Below are positions 32,075 to 43,900 of a DNA stretch of 64,000 nt, piece by piece. Origin of the DNA: Flabesymbios commensalis (lineage: Eukaryota > Annelida > Polychaeta > Terebellida > Flabelligeridae); contig OZ024902.1 of NCBI GenBank assembly GCA_964017125.1, positions 51,217,914-51,281,913 of the forward strand, read 5' to 3'. The translations under genes were made by a program, and so were the position numbers. The number at the start of each line of letters is the position of its first letter. The first letter of the stretch is position 1. Below the pieces are notes generated by a model. The model saw only the letters and a program-made list of their open reading frames with translations. It was not told the origin of the DNA and ran no database searches.

Positions 32075-32640
32075 GGTACTGGGATGATTGCTAGTAGTAG
32101 TACTCTTTGCCCCCATCTGGGGAGGGTCATTAGGGATCTGTTCCGTCTGTTGGATGCTGTGCACGGCATTGTACGGAAGCACTAGTCTACAGCAATCATC
32201 CAAGGGCAGCTGCAGCCTCCTCGTATCTGGCTATAATCTTCGGGCGGATTGCCAGTGGCGTACCCTGGTTCCTCCGCTCAACAACGGAGCCAATGCAGCA
32301 CCCGCATAAGTGCTGGTGCTGATGTAGGCCGTGGTAGCCTCAAATAACTGGCAATAGCGTGTTTGACATTAGGTCTCTCATGTGGGATGAATGGAGTTAA
32401 CCAGAGGGAGTGATCCGACCCGAGGATAGCGGAGCTGCGCGAAATGCCACAGAGTTTCATCATTAAATTGTACAGCGAAACTCAAGTCCCCGGCCGTCTG
32501 GGCATGTCTGGGGGTATATCCCCTAGACATGCCCAGAACCCCTTATCGGGCGAGCGAAGGAAAACGCTCTCAATAACCCACCATGCCCTATCACCCCCAC
32601 CCTCACATCATCATCTGTACATCATTCATCTCATCAATTG
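32075..32640. repeat. GC-rich repeat-like segment, unidentified
   Basis: Stands out in base composition from its surroundings and ends in a CATCATCTGTACATCATTCATCTCATC tail-like stretch (two blocks). It contains short palindromic GGGCATGTCTGGGGGTATAT / CCCCTAGACATGCCC at 32501-32533. Perhaps a retroposon fragment; no domain was seen. Confidence 0.4.
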
Positions 32641-32791
32641 ACTACAACGTTTTTATCTTATCAGAATGTCACTTAAAAGACCTTTTGTGCCGAAAAGTGA
32701 CGTAAAGCAATTATTTACTACTACTTCTCTAATATATTTATAATGGGATTTGTTGACTTCGTTATTCTACATTATCTTTCCATCAATATGA

Positions 32792-32978
32792 GGAATCTAC
32801 CCCTCCCTCCTATAATGTACCCCTCTTTTCAACACCTATGTGCAACCCTTCCAGAATCTACCCCTCCCTCCCAGAATATACCCCCTTTTTCACAACTATA
32901 CGCGACGCTCCTAAAATCTACCCCTCCCTCTCAGAATATACCCCCTTTTCAAGAACTATATGCGACCCTCCCAGATTA
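32792..32978 (+). repeat. Minisatellite, three units of ~58-63 bp
   Basis: Three units of AATCTACCCCTCCCTCCCAG (first 20 bases), followed in each by ATATACCCCCTTTT and CTATNNGCGACCCTCC blocks. The array abuts the transposase fragment at 32976. It can be read as an open frame, but the codons reflect the repeat, not a protein. Confidence 0.75.
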
Positions 32979-33480
32979 AAAAAATGGTTAAACTGGCAAC
33001 TGGGCCAAAACAGGACTTTTCTACACGAAGTGGAGGAAGCAGATATTGCCAGCTTAACAAATTACCTCAGAATGGACCCAGATACATGTAATGAGATTCT
33101 GGAGAGAATCACTCCCAGAATAAAGAAGCTTTCACACTGTCTGCTACATAACATTGAGGTTTCTGGCAACATGAAACAGTTCCAAGTGCATCAGCCACTC
33201 CTTCAGGATGTCCCACAAACATAGCCTCTGAATTTTTCAGAGACGTTTGCCAAGCCATCATTGACGAGTATGCGGATGAAGTCATTGTAACACCAACAAC
33301 TCCTGGTGGCTGGAAGTAAATGACTGATGACTTCCGGAAGAGGTGGAGCTTCCCACACTGCATGGGTGCCATAGATGGGGAGCATGTAGCTCTGAGATGC
33401 CCCACAAAGTCCTGCTCAAATGTTTCTTTCTATTTGTTCTGCTGGCCACAGTGGACAGCGATACATTTTTTTTTGTCTGG
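32976..33480 (+). pseudogene. PIF/Harbinger transposase fragment 1
   Basis: N-terminal part LKKWLNWQLGQNRTFLHEVE..LTNYLRMDPDTCNEILERIT is the usual lead-in of HARBI1/PIF transposases. Further on, other frames read FFRDVCQAIIDEYADEVI and then DDFRKRWSFPHCMGAIDGEH, the first catalytic Asp region of the DDE nuclease, and VLLATVDSD, the second. At least two frame changes and an in-frame stop (after GGWK) separate these pieces, and the last third of the nuclease is missing. A plain cut-and-paste transposon relic between the two receptor genes. Confidence 0.82.
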
Positions 33481-33481
33481 A

Positions 33482-34112
33482 GAAACTGGATGTACTTGAT
33501 GATGGTGGTGTTCCGAGTGACGAATTTGTGAGTTTTCGATCCTTTTATACAGACCCTGCGGCCAGCTGGGCCACGGATTGTGCGTATCGCGAGGAATGTG
33601 CGGGTGGTAGGCTACGTATTTCGATTCGGGTCGTCTGTATCGCAGTTCGTTTCGTGCGTATCCCAAGGAAGGTATGTAAAGAATCGTATGTCTTATGAAT
33701 AATCGTACGGCTGATTCGGCATGCCCGGAATACTAATCGAGTCAGGACATTAGTTGCTGGTGCATATGTTTCGGATTGCAATTCGGCTGATGCGGCTCAT
33801 GCTATAATATAAGCATTATTTGTACGGATCGAATGTCACGCATGCATTGCGCCCCATGCGTAGACTTCTACTGATCCGCACACAACGAACTGCTAGGCAT
33901 TGATACGTATGTCATCCGTACAATCCGAATTAAGATAGCAATGTATGTATTTCAAGCCCAATGAAATGATTCGGGCGGTTGGGCAAAGACCTCCCGTACC
34001 GTCCCGTACCCCTCCGAATTGCCACGCACCATACACATGATACGGATCAAATTCACCGAGTTTCCCCGAATCGATTCAGGAAGGCCATTCGAAGAAATTC
34101 GGGGCTGGAGAT
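33482..34112 (+). repeat. CG-rich motif-dense repeat, unit 1
   Basis: Begins AAACTGGATGTACTTGATGA and runs to CCCCGAATCGATTCAGGAAG..AAATTCGG. It is packed with short words of the type TNCGNATNCG, CGTACG and CCGAAT. The same sequence recurs at 34809-35703, in the same position after a transposase fragment, so it belongs to the Harbinger unit. Confidence 0.7.
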
Positions 34113-34473
34113 ACGTACTTGCCGACAGGCATCCGAACCGCTGCCGTACCTTACGAAAGTACTCCCGCATCATTACATATCATTACATATCCATGTCGTA
34201 TGGCCCAAATCTTACGAATAAATTCGCCATAACTCACGTGTGCCTTTACCATGTTTACGTACCAACCGTACACAGTTGCCCGAATGAACTATACAATATT
34301 CATGGCGATACGCACGTCACGGTCAAAGTAACCGTGCAATCCGAACACGAATGGCGATACGTTCGATACGAATCCATTACGTATCATACAAACTACATTA
34401 CGTACTCTCCAGTACCGTTCGTACAAAACGTACTGTTAGGGAGCCCGAGCAATCCGAAAAAATGCCATTTGGG

Positions 34474-34480
34474 TATAAAA
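34474..34480 (+). promoter_or_regulatory. TATA box ahead of transposase fragment 2
   Basis: TATAAAA in GGGTATAAAAGTGGCCG, 51 bases before the ATG at 34531: a plausible ancestral core promoter of the Harbinger element. Confidence 0.45.
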
Positions 34481-34530
34481 GTGGCCGAATCAGCCATTCC
34501 TCACTGCATTTTCTGATTACTATATGAAAA

Positions 34531-34830
34531 ATGGCATACACGTTGACCAGAGAAACCGAAATGCCTGTAGCAGGCATTGGGCTAGTTCTATGTGCAGCAG
34601 CAGCCCTTGAATATGAAGAAGAAGAAGAAAAGAAGAGAGAAAAAGAGAGAGAAGAAGAAGCGAGAAGACGAGTGCAAGTAAAAAGAAGAAAAAAAGTGAA
34701 AGATTGGTTGTAAAGGAGAGTCCAACTGGGCCACAACAGGACTTTGCTATACGAACTGGAGGAAGAAGATATTGCCATATCATTTTTAGGCATATTTTCT
34801 TCTGTAGATAAACTGGATGTACTTGATGAT
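34531..34830 (+). pseudogene. PIF/Harbinger transposase fragment 2 (N-terminus)
   Basis: ATG at 34531, then an EEEEEKKREKEREEEARRR coiled, charged stretch and RRKKVKDWL, a TAA stop, and in the same frame RRVQLGHNRTLLYELEEEDIA, the HARBI1 lead-in also seen in fragment 1. It breaks off into KLDVLDDDPSDDFVSFRSF, shared with fragment 1. The nuclease core is absent. Confidence 0.78.
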
Positions 34831-35703
34831 GATCCGAGTGACGATTTCGTAAGTTTTCGGTCCTTTTATACAGACCTTGCGGCCATCAGGGTCACGAATT
34901 GTTTGTATCGCGAGGATTGTGCGGGTGGTATTTGTTTCTCGATTCGGATCGTCTGTATCGCAGTTCGCTTCGTGCGTATCCCAGTTCGTGATGGTATGCA
35001 TAGATTCGTATGTCATATGAACTGTACGGCTGATGCCCAGCATTACTCTGGTTCCCAGAGCCACACTACGCGGCGTGGCCGAGCTTCATGTAGCCTCTGG
35101 TATGCCCCAGTGGCGAATGTTTGTGACTTGTTGCTATTTTTAGATGAAAATAGGGTAATCACCGAATTCAGGCATTTTTGAGAGGTCACTTCCCCGGATG
35201 AAGAGTTGTTCACAGTATTGTATTTCCTCTCTGACGCAAATTATTCACCGGCCTCAATAGCACAGGCATGAAGGTCACGTAACTAAGAACCTTGGCCCAT
35301 TCCCGGCCATAAATCGAATCGTGTCAGCATGATTAGGTGCTGTTACATATGTTTTGGATTACAATTCGGCTGATGCGTAAACGTTATTCGTACGGTTTGG
35401 ATGTCATGCATACATTACGGCCCATGCGTAGACGTCTACCAATCCGAACGCAACGAACTGCTACGCATTAATACGTATGCTTATCCGTACAATCCGAATT
35501 GAGATACGCACTGTACGAATCTCAAGCCGAATGGAATGATTCGGGCGGTTCGGCAAAATGTTCTAACATGTCAGAAAATGTCCCGAACCCTCCCGTACCG
35601 TCCCATATCAGTCCGAATTGCCACACACCAGTCGCATGGTACGAATCAATTTCAACGAGTTTCCCCGAATCGATTCGGAAAGGCGATTCGTAGAAATTCG
35701 GCT
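34809..35703 (+). repeat. CG-rich motif-dense repeat, unit 2
   Basis: Direct repeat of 33482-34112, with about 270 extra bases near 35085-35330. Together the two make a head-to-tail pair of broken elements. Confidence 0.7.
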
Positions 35704-35739
35704 TCTGTTAGACAGGGGTATAAGGGTAGACGGTTAGAC

Positions 35740-37600
35740 TGAAAAAAGGGTGGCAGCACGCATGGTATAGTCGGTAAGAAAATCAGCGAGAAACATGTTA
35801 GAAATATAAAAAAATATTCGTAAGCGGTGACATATTTCAATAATGTCAGGTCACAATCATTTCAGTTCAAATAGCAATCACACATGCACTGACAGGAGCC
35901 ATACGTAACAGTTTATTCAATTACTGGAAGCTACAATACTTTACGGCCTCTTACCTGGTGGTGCCTACAGTACGCTAAAAAAACAGGAAGGGAAACTTTG
36001 CACGAATCTATTGGTTGTATGAACCTTTTGTGGTCGAGGCTTTAAAATGACGGTGGAGTCATTTAAAACTTATAGTAGAAGTATATTATTATTTTAAACG
36101 AAAATATATTACTTTAGTTTTAATAAAAAGTTTTTTCATGTGCTCTTGTAGTAGGACTATGTTTTCTTTGGAAGCAACTCAGGAAACACAACACAGTGAA
36201 GCGATTCTGCCTTGATGTTGGCCCTCAGTCTACGGCGCTGTACCAACAATAAACCAACAATGGGTCAGCGTTGCGTATTTTCTGAGGGAGCGCCTCAAAA
36301 GTAAATAAGTCTGTCGTGACGGGTCAATTCTATGTATTCTGTAATGTAAGTAAATCTCCCCTTGGCTTGAAGGAGAAAGCTCAGCGAAGCATGAGACTGG
36401 CGTTCCCTGCAGTACACACTGTTTAAGTCTGGGTGCCATATATAAATAATCATCACATTGAATTTGTCTTCCGTATCAGGCCAGGCGCGTTTTATAAACT
36501 GGATATAAGAGAACGAAAAGTAGTATGATAATTGAGGAAGGGTTTAATTGACTTTTTTCCATTTTTTGGGTCAGGCCTATATTGATTCCTGATCAGCAAA
36601 CACAACACGTTGACCCAATGTAGATTTAACCCTTTAACCGGCAAATTATTTAATCGTAATTTTCACTAACCTCAAGTTGTGTCTCGCTGACGCGATCCAC
36701 AACTTCAGGTTAGTGAAAATTATTCTGATTTGAGAAAAATGGAGGTCAATGTTTTTGAAAACTTGTTGATTGAAGGCTCGTTTTATCTGTAATATGTTTA
36801 AAAACTTGTTTTGAAAGTGAGTAATAAATGTAAAAAAACATATAGTCTGGACCGGCCAACTATTAATCCAACGTTGTGTCAATGACTCGTGTCTTCTAAT
36901 GTTCTCCTGCATTGTCAATGATGAACGCACGACCGATTTTAAATGGGAATCGTGGTGTACGTACACAAACTGTAAAGGTCTTTTCAAGGCTTGTGTACGT
37001 ATATTCTTACATGGTATTAGCGTCTAGTGAAACGGTCACTATCACTTACATAATTATTCGGATAATAATCATTTTGATGTATTGCTGATGTATCAGTTAG
37101 GCCTACTATAATGTGCAAATAACGTATCGCATAATAACGTGCATAATTGTCAAAATGGAAAAAAAGACGAAATTGAGCAGGGTTTTTTTCTACCTGTCAA
37201 ATCCTGCTTAAGTGCCATACTTTTTTTATGTGATGATCTTCGCGATATAAAGTGTATATAATTCACACTCAAAGTCCCGAGGCAGAAGTATTTTCCGTAT
37301 GTATTTTCCGTATATATTTTCCGTGTAAGTGCGTGCAGAGAAGTTTTCGACAAGTGTTTACCTTCACCTCAAATAATATATTTTTACAAAAACAAGTCCT
37401 AAATTAAATCTACTGCTCCCACATTAAGGCACCGCCTCAGTTTAGAAATAGTAAATCAGGTGTGTCGATCACTACCAATTTGCTGGAGCCACTAGTTTAA
37501 ACTAAAATACATATATTGACGTCGAAGTTCTAAATATACCACACTATTCTGTATTCATCAACTAATAAATGATAACATACATAATGACATAATTTCTATA
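35740..37600. other. Intergenic DNA with a 24-bp-stem hairpin
   Basis: No gene recognised. Arms 36658-36681 and 36698-36721 (AATTTTCACTAACCTCAAGT... and its inverse) pair at 23 of 24 positions with a 16-base loop. A weaker inverted pair with GTACGTACACAA lies at 36956-37004. Confidence 0.55.
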
Positions 37601-37769
37601 CCTTTATACAAACGTGGGATTTCATTTTCTTCGGAAATTATTATGATCAGATCATTGACGCGCGCTATTTACAAAGTCTGACCAGGAAGTTACGCTCATG
37701 TTTGTCTTCTGGCCTCATTCAGTTATTGGTCTCTAGTTATAATATTAGTGTAAACATCAAACAGCCGTG

Positions 37770-37893
37770 GAGGGGAGTAGATTGTTATATACAGAATGGT
37801 TTAAAGCAAGTCGTCATGGGCATAAAACGTGTATTATCGTGGTGGGCATAAAACGTGTATTAACGTGGTGGGGATAAGCAATTTGCAGTCATC
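37770..37893 (+). promoter_or_regulatory. Presumed promoter / 5' UTR region of gene B with 26-bp tandem repeat
   Basis: Two 26-base copies of GGGCATAAAACGTGTATTAT (first 20 bases shown) follow one another at 37818-37843 and 37844-37869, ending 24 bases before the ATG. A TATATA-like word lies near 37783. The position suggests promoter or leader sequence, but no start site can be fixed. Confidence 0.45.
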
Positions 37894-37948
37894 ATGTACT
37901 TATGGATACTTGTGGTTTGTGTAGGATATGTAACGGGAATATTCTCAG
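37894..37948 (+). CDS. Gene B exon 1, signal peptide with start codon
   Basis: ATG at 37894 begins an 18-residue hydrophobic signal peptide ending G-I-F-S; the donor is CAG|GTAATA, phase 1. No splice acceptor is needed upstream, so the 5' UTR may be continuous with this exon. Confidence 0.8.
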
Positions 37949-40900
37949 GTAATATATAGTTTTATTCATAGAATCACAACTGTAGTGAAGCCTTCTATAT
38001 CTACAGTCACATAGAGTTTTTTATACAGTCTAAGTTTGTCAAGAAATTGCCACAGAAAAGATGATGATAATAACTGCCGTAGAGAGCCTTTAAGTGGTAT
38101 TCACCAGAGCACAAAATAATAAAATGAATCGGGCTTTAGGCCACTTTTGTGCACATACAGGCTAAACTGGGCCAGGAGAACCTCCTGAGAATGGTGAGAT
38201 GACACTGCCCTCTAGACACAGGATTCGAAATTCAAACCCCGGAGGTCTCTTGGTCACGGAAGCTCCCCACAATACTGAGTTTTACGAGTGGATGGGGAAG
38301 ACCGCCGAGACCGGGAAACGAACTAGTCTGGGGGGCAGCATAGCCCCCCATGCACCCCCCCCCCCTCAGGATTCACCGAGAGCTATTTTTTTCTCATCTG
38401 TGGGACCCAGAAGGAAGATTTTGACATGTTCCCAAGAAAAAAAGTGGCACTGAGTATGTTTTAATCATATTTAAAAGAACCGCGTCTAATTATTAAAAAA
38501 TACCGCTTTTGCGACCAGATAATAACAGTACGTTGTGGCACAACTGTTCATCTCCACTCCAAAATTAATTAAAACTGCCAAATTATGTTAAATTTCTAGC
38601 AAAAAAGGCAAGGCTTCACAGCCATCAACTTTTTTTTTTTTAATAATACACCCTTTAGGTACCAGACGATTATTGATGAAATAATTGTAAAATGTTTATC
38701 TTCGTGTCATAAACGTTTTTTTTATTCATTTACACTTTGAGCATTAGGTTATAACTATTTAGGGCTGTTGCGTTTGCATTTATCTTTCAAATTAATAATC
38801 GTATGCACCATTTATATACTAGGGTATTTTATGTGAATTGATTTAAATAAGGTGCGTTACTGGCTGTTCTCTTACAAACATGTATCAATACATTTGTATT
38901 ACTTACAATACCATTATTAAACAACATAAAAGCAAATGTTGGTTTTCATTGCTAACAGAAAACTTAAGCTATAATGGCACCCTTTAATTGCTGGGATACC
39001 AATAAAACATTTATTTGAATAAAGCTCATTTCTGGTCGACATCAAGTAAAGTCTTCCTAATAAAGAATAATACAATACTGTTTTTGAAGATTTGTCGAAT
39101 AAACGTAAACTGCATTTAAAGGTAAATGTTATTTAATTATCTCAAGTTTGTCAGTATTCATAAATGACCATTATTGAAGCAGTGACAACAGGAAATGATA
39201 TAAATTCATCTGAAAAACTTTCACCACTGTCACAGTCCTCGTCACCACCGTTATTACCATCTCCATCACTACACATGCTACTATCACTATCTAATAATCC
39301 TAAAAGACTCTTATGGAGAATCTTTTCAGTTTATCTATTTTGTCTGATCTGTGGGGTACAAAGAGACGATTTGGACATGTTCCAAAAAAAAGTGACATGC
39401 AGTAAACACATTTAAACTAACCGCGACTAATCATAAAAAATGTTACTTTTATGACCAGATATTAACAATACGATGAGACACTAAGTGTTCATTTGCACTT
39501 TACAAATAACTGCAAAATTTCAAGTAAACTAAAGCTGGATTGTAATGATTGTAATGATTGTAATGTTTTCAATTTTCTTATCATTAATACACCCTTGCCA
39601 GATGAATATTTGTGAATTGATTTTGAAAGGTTAATTTCATGTAATAATAGACGTAACATGTTTTAAACAGCGACCCAGATTTGAAGTTTGCTTTTGCTTA
39701 CAAAAATATCATTATATGCACCATTTAAATGTTGTGACACGTTATATGGTCTATTATCATGATTATTGGCCTTTCCTTTTAAATACGTGTTTAGATAGGT
39801 GTATTACACACGTGCAATGTCATTAATACACAAAAAATTGGTTTATATTTGTTTCTGATTTTTTATAGAAAGCCACATGTATAATGCCACCTTTTGAACG
39901 GTAAGATATTATTAAAATATGTATTTGAATAAAAATAACACAGGTGTTGTTTGTTTCAGAAATATTTTAAGGATAAACTGCACTGCATGGAACAGTAATT
40001 TGCATTTCAAATTAAAATATCACTGAAAATGATCAAAGAATGCTTAAATCAACAGCGTTGGCTTTTAATTTTCACTTTTTTCAATCACAGAGACATACTG
40101 TTTTAAATGTGCAAGCATAAAACACTGTATAATATATATAATTAATATATAATATAAGAAACACACTCCAATCAATTCTCGAATACTAATATCACATCCC
40201 TACAATAAAAACATATCCTAACATTAAAGTATCCTCGATCAGCATTAAAATCTCATCATAATATTGTGTAAATATACTGACATGTTCTCATACTCTAACG
40301 CCATCTTAATATTATAATTTGCCATATTACGTCATTAAACTATTATTTATATGTCTACAATTATATTGTCATATGTCGATATCTTTGTAATATCAAATCA
40401 TGTGACAGCTATGTCCTACCGATATCATTCATATCCAGACATATATTACCAATATCATGGCTAATCATAACATAACCACGTGATAATTCCTCACTATAAT
40501 ATATAACATATAGCTCCACAATATGCGATACATCTCTTCATATCTAACTATTATAAAGAAATGCCATGCCATTGTAATGCCATCTCCAGACACTGAAATC
40601 TCATCCAGACATCAAAGTTTAACGTATATGCTGATATTATTTTATTATCATATATTGACAGATTCATTATATTGTTATATCCAGACATTTAGGGCCATGA
40701 TTATTCTGCAATTATTTTATTATAGCATGACATTGAATACCATATTTCGTCATTGTCACATAAATAAATAGCATCTGGTCAATCAGGGCATCTTGTCATC
40801 ATATCAACAAAGCTAATTGGACATTTCAGAACATTTATATGCTTACACCAATGAAGGTGTGAGCATATAAATGTTCTGAGATGTCCAATGTATCTTGCCT

Positions 40901-43900
40901 TTGAAATAATGCATGAATAAACCTCACAGATATATAGACTGTATCACGATATGACTTGACTATTATAATGTTACTATGTGGAGATGATACCTTATGCCAT
41001 TATAAAATACTATGGTATCAAGATGATTTTGAGACACAATTTTATAGGTCCATATATTACAATAGATTGCTAAGGCATGACATCATTAAAATTTAAGCAT
41101 ATTACAGCGCTATAATGCCACTACACATGATGTCATTATATGGTACTGTACTGTTGACATACGATTTTGTAGAATAAATCATTGTAATGGTTCATTGTAA
41201 CAATGGAATGGGACACTATAGTGTCAGGTCTTTAATATCTGACTAGAGTATGTGACAGAGTAATTCAACATATAGCTCTATAAATTTCAGGATATGGAAA
41301 AAATTAAAGGATCATTTGTAACCCGTGAAACATTTCATAGCTAATTAGTATATTATATATTAGTGACTACAGGGTTTCAGGTATGTTTAATTTTGCGTCC
41401 ACCATCTTGGAATCCGTCGTAAAATATTTCCAATGAATTTCATTAAACATTAAATTGTAAGATCAGACACCTTAACTGCATTTTTCGAGATGACTATCAT
41501 GCAAACCATATTCAATTATGCATTTCAGGATAATTAATTGATTTCACGGCGGCCATTTAAGAAAAATCAAGCATTAGTATTATAACCTGATTTTGATAAA
41601 TGCGGAATGAACGAGCCAAATTATACCGCTCATAAAAGTACAAAACTGTACGTGTTGTCATAAACTATTTACAAAAGTTTAATTTTGCAGCGGCCATCTT
41701 GGATTCCTTTTGAAATATTATTTTTTAGCTTTTATTGGCTTCATTGGACATTAAAATGTGAGATTAGACAACAAAACAGATGACTATAAGGCAACTCGTA
41801 AAAACGTATACATGTCAATAGGCGTAATGCATTTTCAGGAAAAATTACGATTACGATTACACTGCGACCATTTTGAAATCGGACATAGTGATTGATTACT
41901 CCACAAATCAAGCATTACTCCATGGATTTTGACTCAATGATGGTCCCTGAACCAATTGATACTGCTAATGAAGGTTTTTTTACAGAATAGACCTGAGCTC
42001 ATAAAATATTTGCAAAAAATTGCGAAATTTTTATTTTTTCTTGTCAACTTTGCGGCGGCCATCTTGGATTCCATCGTAAATATTATATTAGATTACTTGA
42101 AAATACTTGAAAGAACATTAAAATGTAAGATTAAACGCCAAAACCGTGTTTGTGAGATAACTACAATGCTAACCATATTAAATGATGTATTTTAGGACAA
42201 TTCATTGTTTTTATGGCAGCCATTTTGAAATTAACCATATCATGATTATTACTCGAAAAATCAAGCATTAATAACCTAAATTGGACCGAGGGATGTCTCT
42301 GAACCGAATGATACCGCTCATAAAGACTTTCTTATATAAAATAATATCTTGTCAAAAACTATTTGCGAAAAATGTAAAATTATTTTTTTTTTGAAAAAAT
42401 GCATTTTTTGACATATTAACACAATCCAAAATAGCTCCTCACGGTAGGATAATATAGTAAAATTATATTAACTTTTACTATTTTGTCTCCATGGATATAT
42501 TATGGCCTAATGCACAAAATAGTCTAAATCCATCAGTATTTCATTCAAGTGTCCCAACATTGTGATAGAGTGAGATACACGCTAAAATCCAGTTTACCGA
42601 GAAAAATATTTGAAAAATTTGCGTCATTTTATATGTGCTTAGAAAACTGCGTTGGTGCCACTATTTTTTCTGGGAACATCCCTAAATCCTTTGACTATAT
42701 GCTTAAGATGCCAAATTAAATAGTTTAGGTGGATCCTGAGGGGGGTGCATGGTAGGCCTATCTGGCCCCCCGCCTAAACCCCGAACTCTAGAGCGTGAAA
42801 GGCAGTGGTGCTAACCACTACCCTTAGGCCGGGAGCCAGATCTAGCCCTCGTACTCACAAAAGCTAAGAAATTTTCACTGCGATTTTTATCAAGTCCTAG
42901 GGCCTATTTCACCATTTTTTAGAAGGACTCCAAGATAAAATTGACAGCAATTCGAAAAATTGTTCAAAATAGTAACAGTTTTACTTATTTTCACTATTGT
43001 TTTATTCATAGCCGTCGGCCATATACACATGTAGGTCACTGAAAAAAATTTTTGCACAGATTTCATTTTGAATATTTTTTTCAACCCTTTTATCAATACC
43101 GGCGCCAAAAAAATACAAACATTATAAAATATGTGTCAAGTTTGGAAATCGGTTATTTTTGTTGCGTACTACTTAGAAGCAAGCTAATTCGCAAAAAGTG
43201 TCCCCATTATGTTCCCAGGAGACCGGAAGTTAAAAAATCTAGGGCCAATTTTTTTTTATAACTACATATTTAAGATACGCGCGTCATTATCGCTAACTCT
43301 AATATGCGGTAAAATTCAAATGTGCTGATATATCTGCATCCAATAGGCTATTATATAAAAGTTAACTCATGCTGTGGATATTTATCATTATATTTATTAT
43401 GAATATTTTCTTTGAATCTCACATTGATATTTATGTTTACATGTTTATGGAGGAAAAATATATGAAATGACACTTTGAATGCTAAGACCAATTTTTTGCT
43501 TACAGTGTATATACACTGTGGATATTTAATATTGTATGTAATATAAATATTTAATATTAGTCCCATATTGATGTATATGTTTAAATGTTTGATAGAGAAC
43601 CAAATAATATGTATAATGACACCTTGAATGCCAAGGCTGAGTTTTTTTTAAATAAATCTAAAATAATGCAGAATGCTCAAGACTTGTATGTTGATCAATT
43701 TGGCGTTATCCAGATATCCATAAAGATTATAACAATAAGTACAGGTTAAATATATTATATTTTATAACTGACTGGAAGAACAAAGTAAAATTTAATTGTT
43801 TTATACAGTTTGAATGCTAGGGCAGATTTTTTTTGTAATATACTATAAATAATCTGGCTCTTATTATGATTAGCATACATATTGATGTTTAATTCTTTAT

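Noticed and set aside
32838-33224. 128-codon open frame taken as one protein
   Set aside because: The first 46 codons are minisatellite; only the rest is transposase-like.
34531-34713. Lys/Glu-rich open frame as an independent small gene
   Set aside because: Same-frame sequence after the stop is the HARBI1-type lead-in, so it is the start of a broken transposase.
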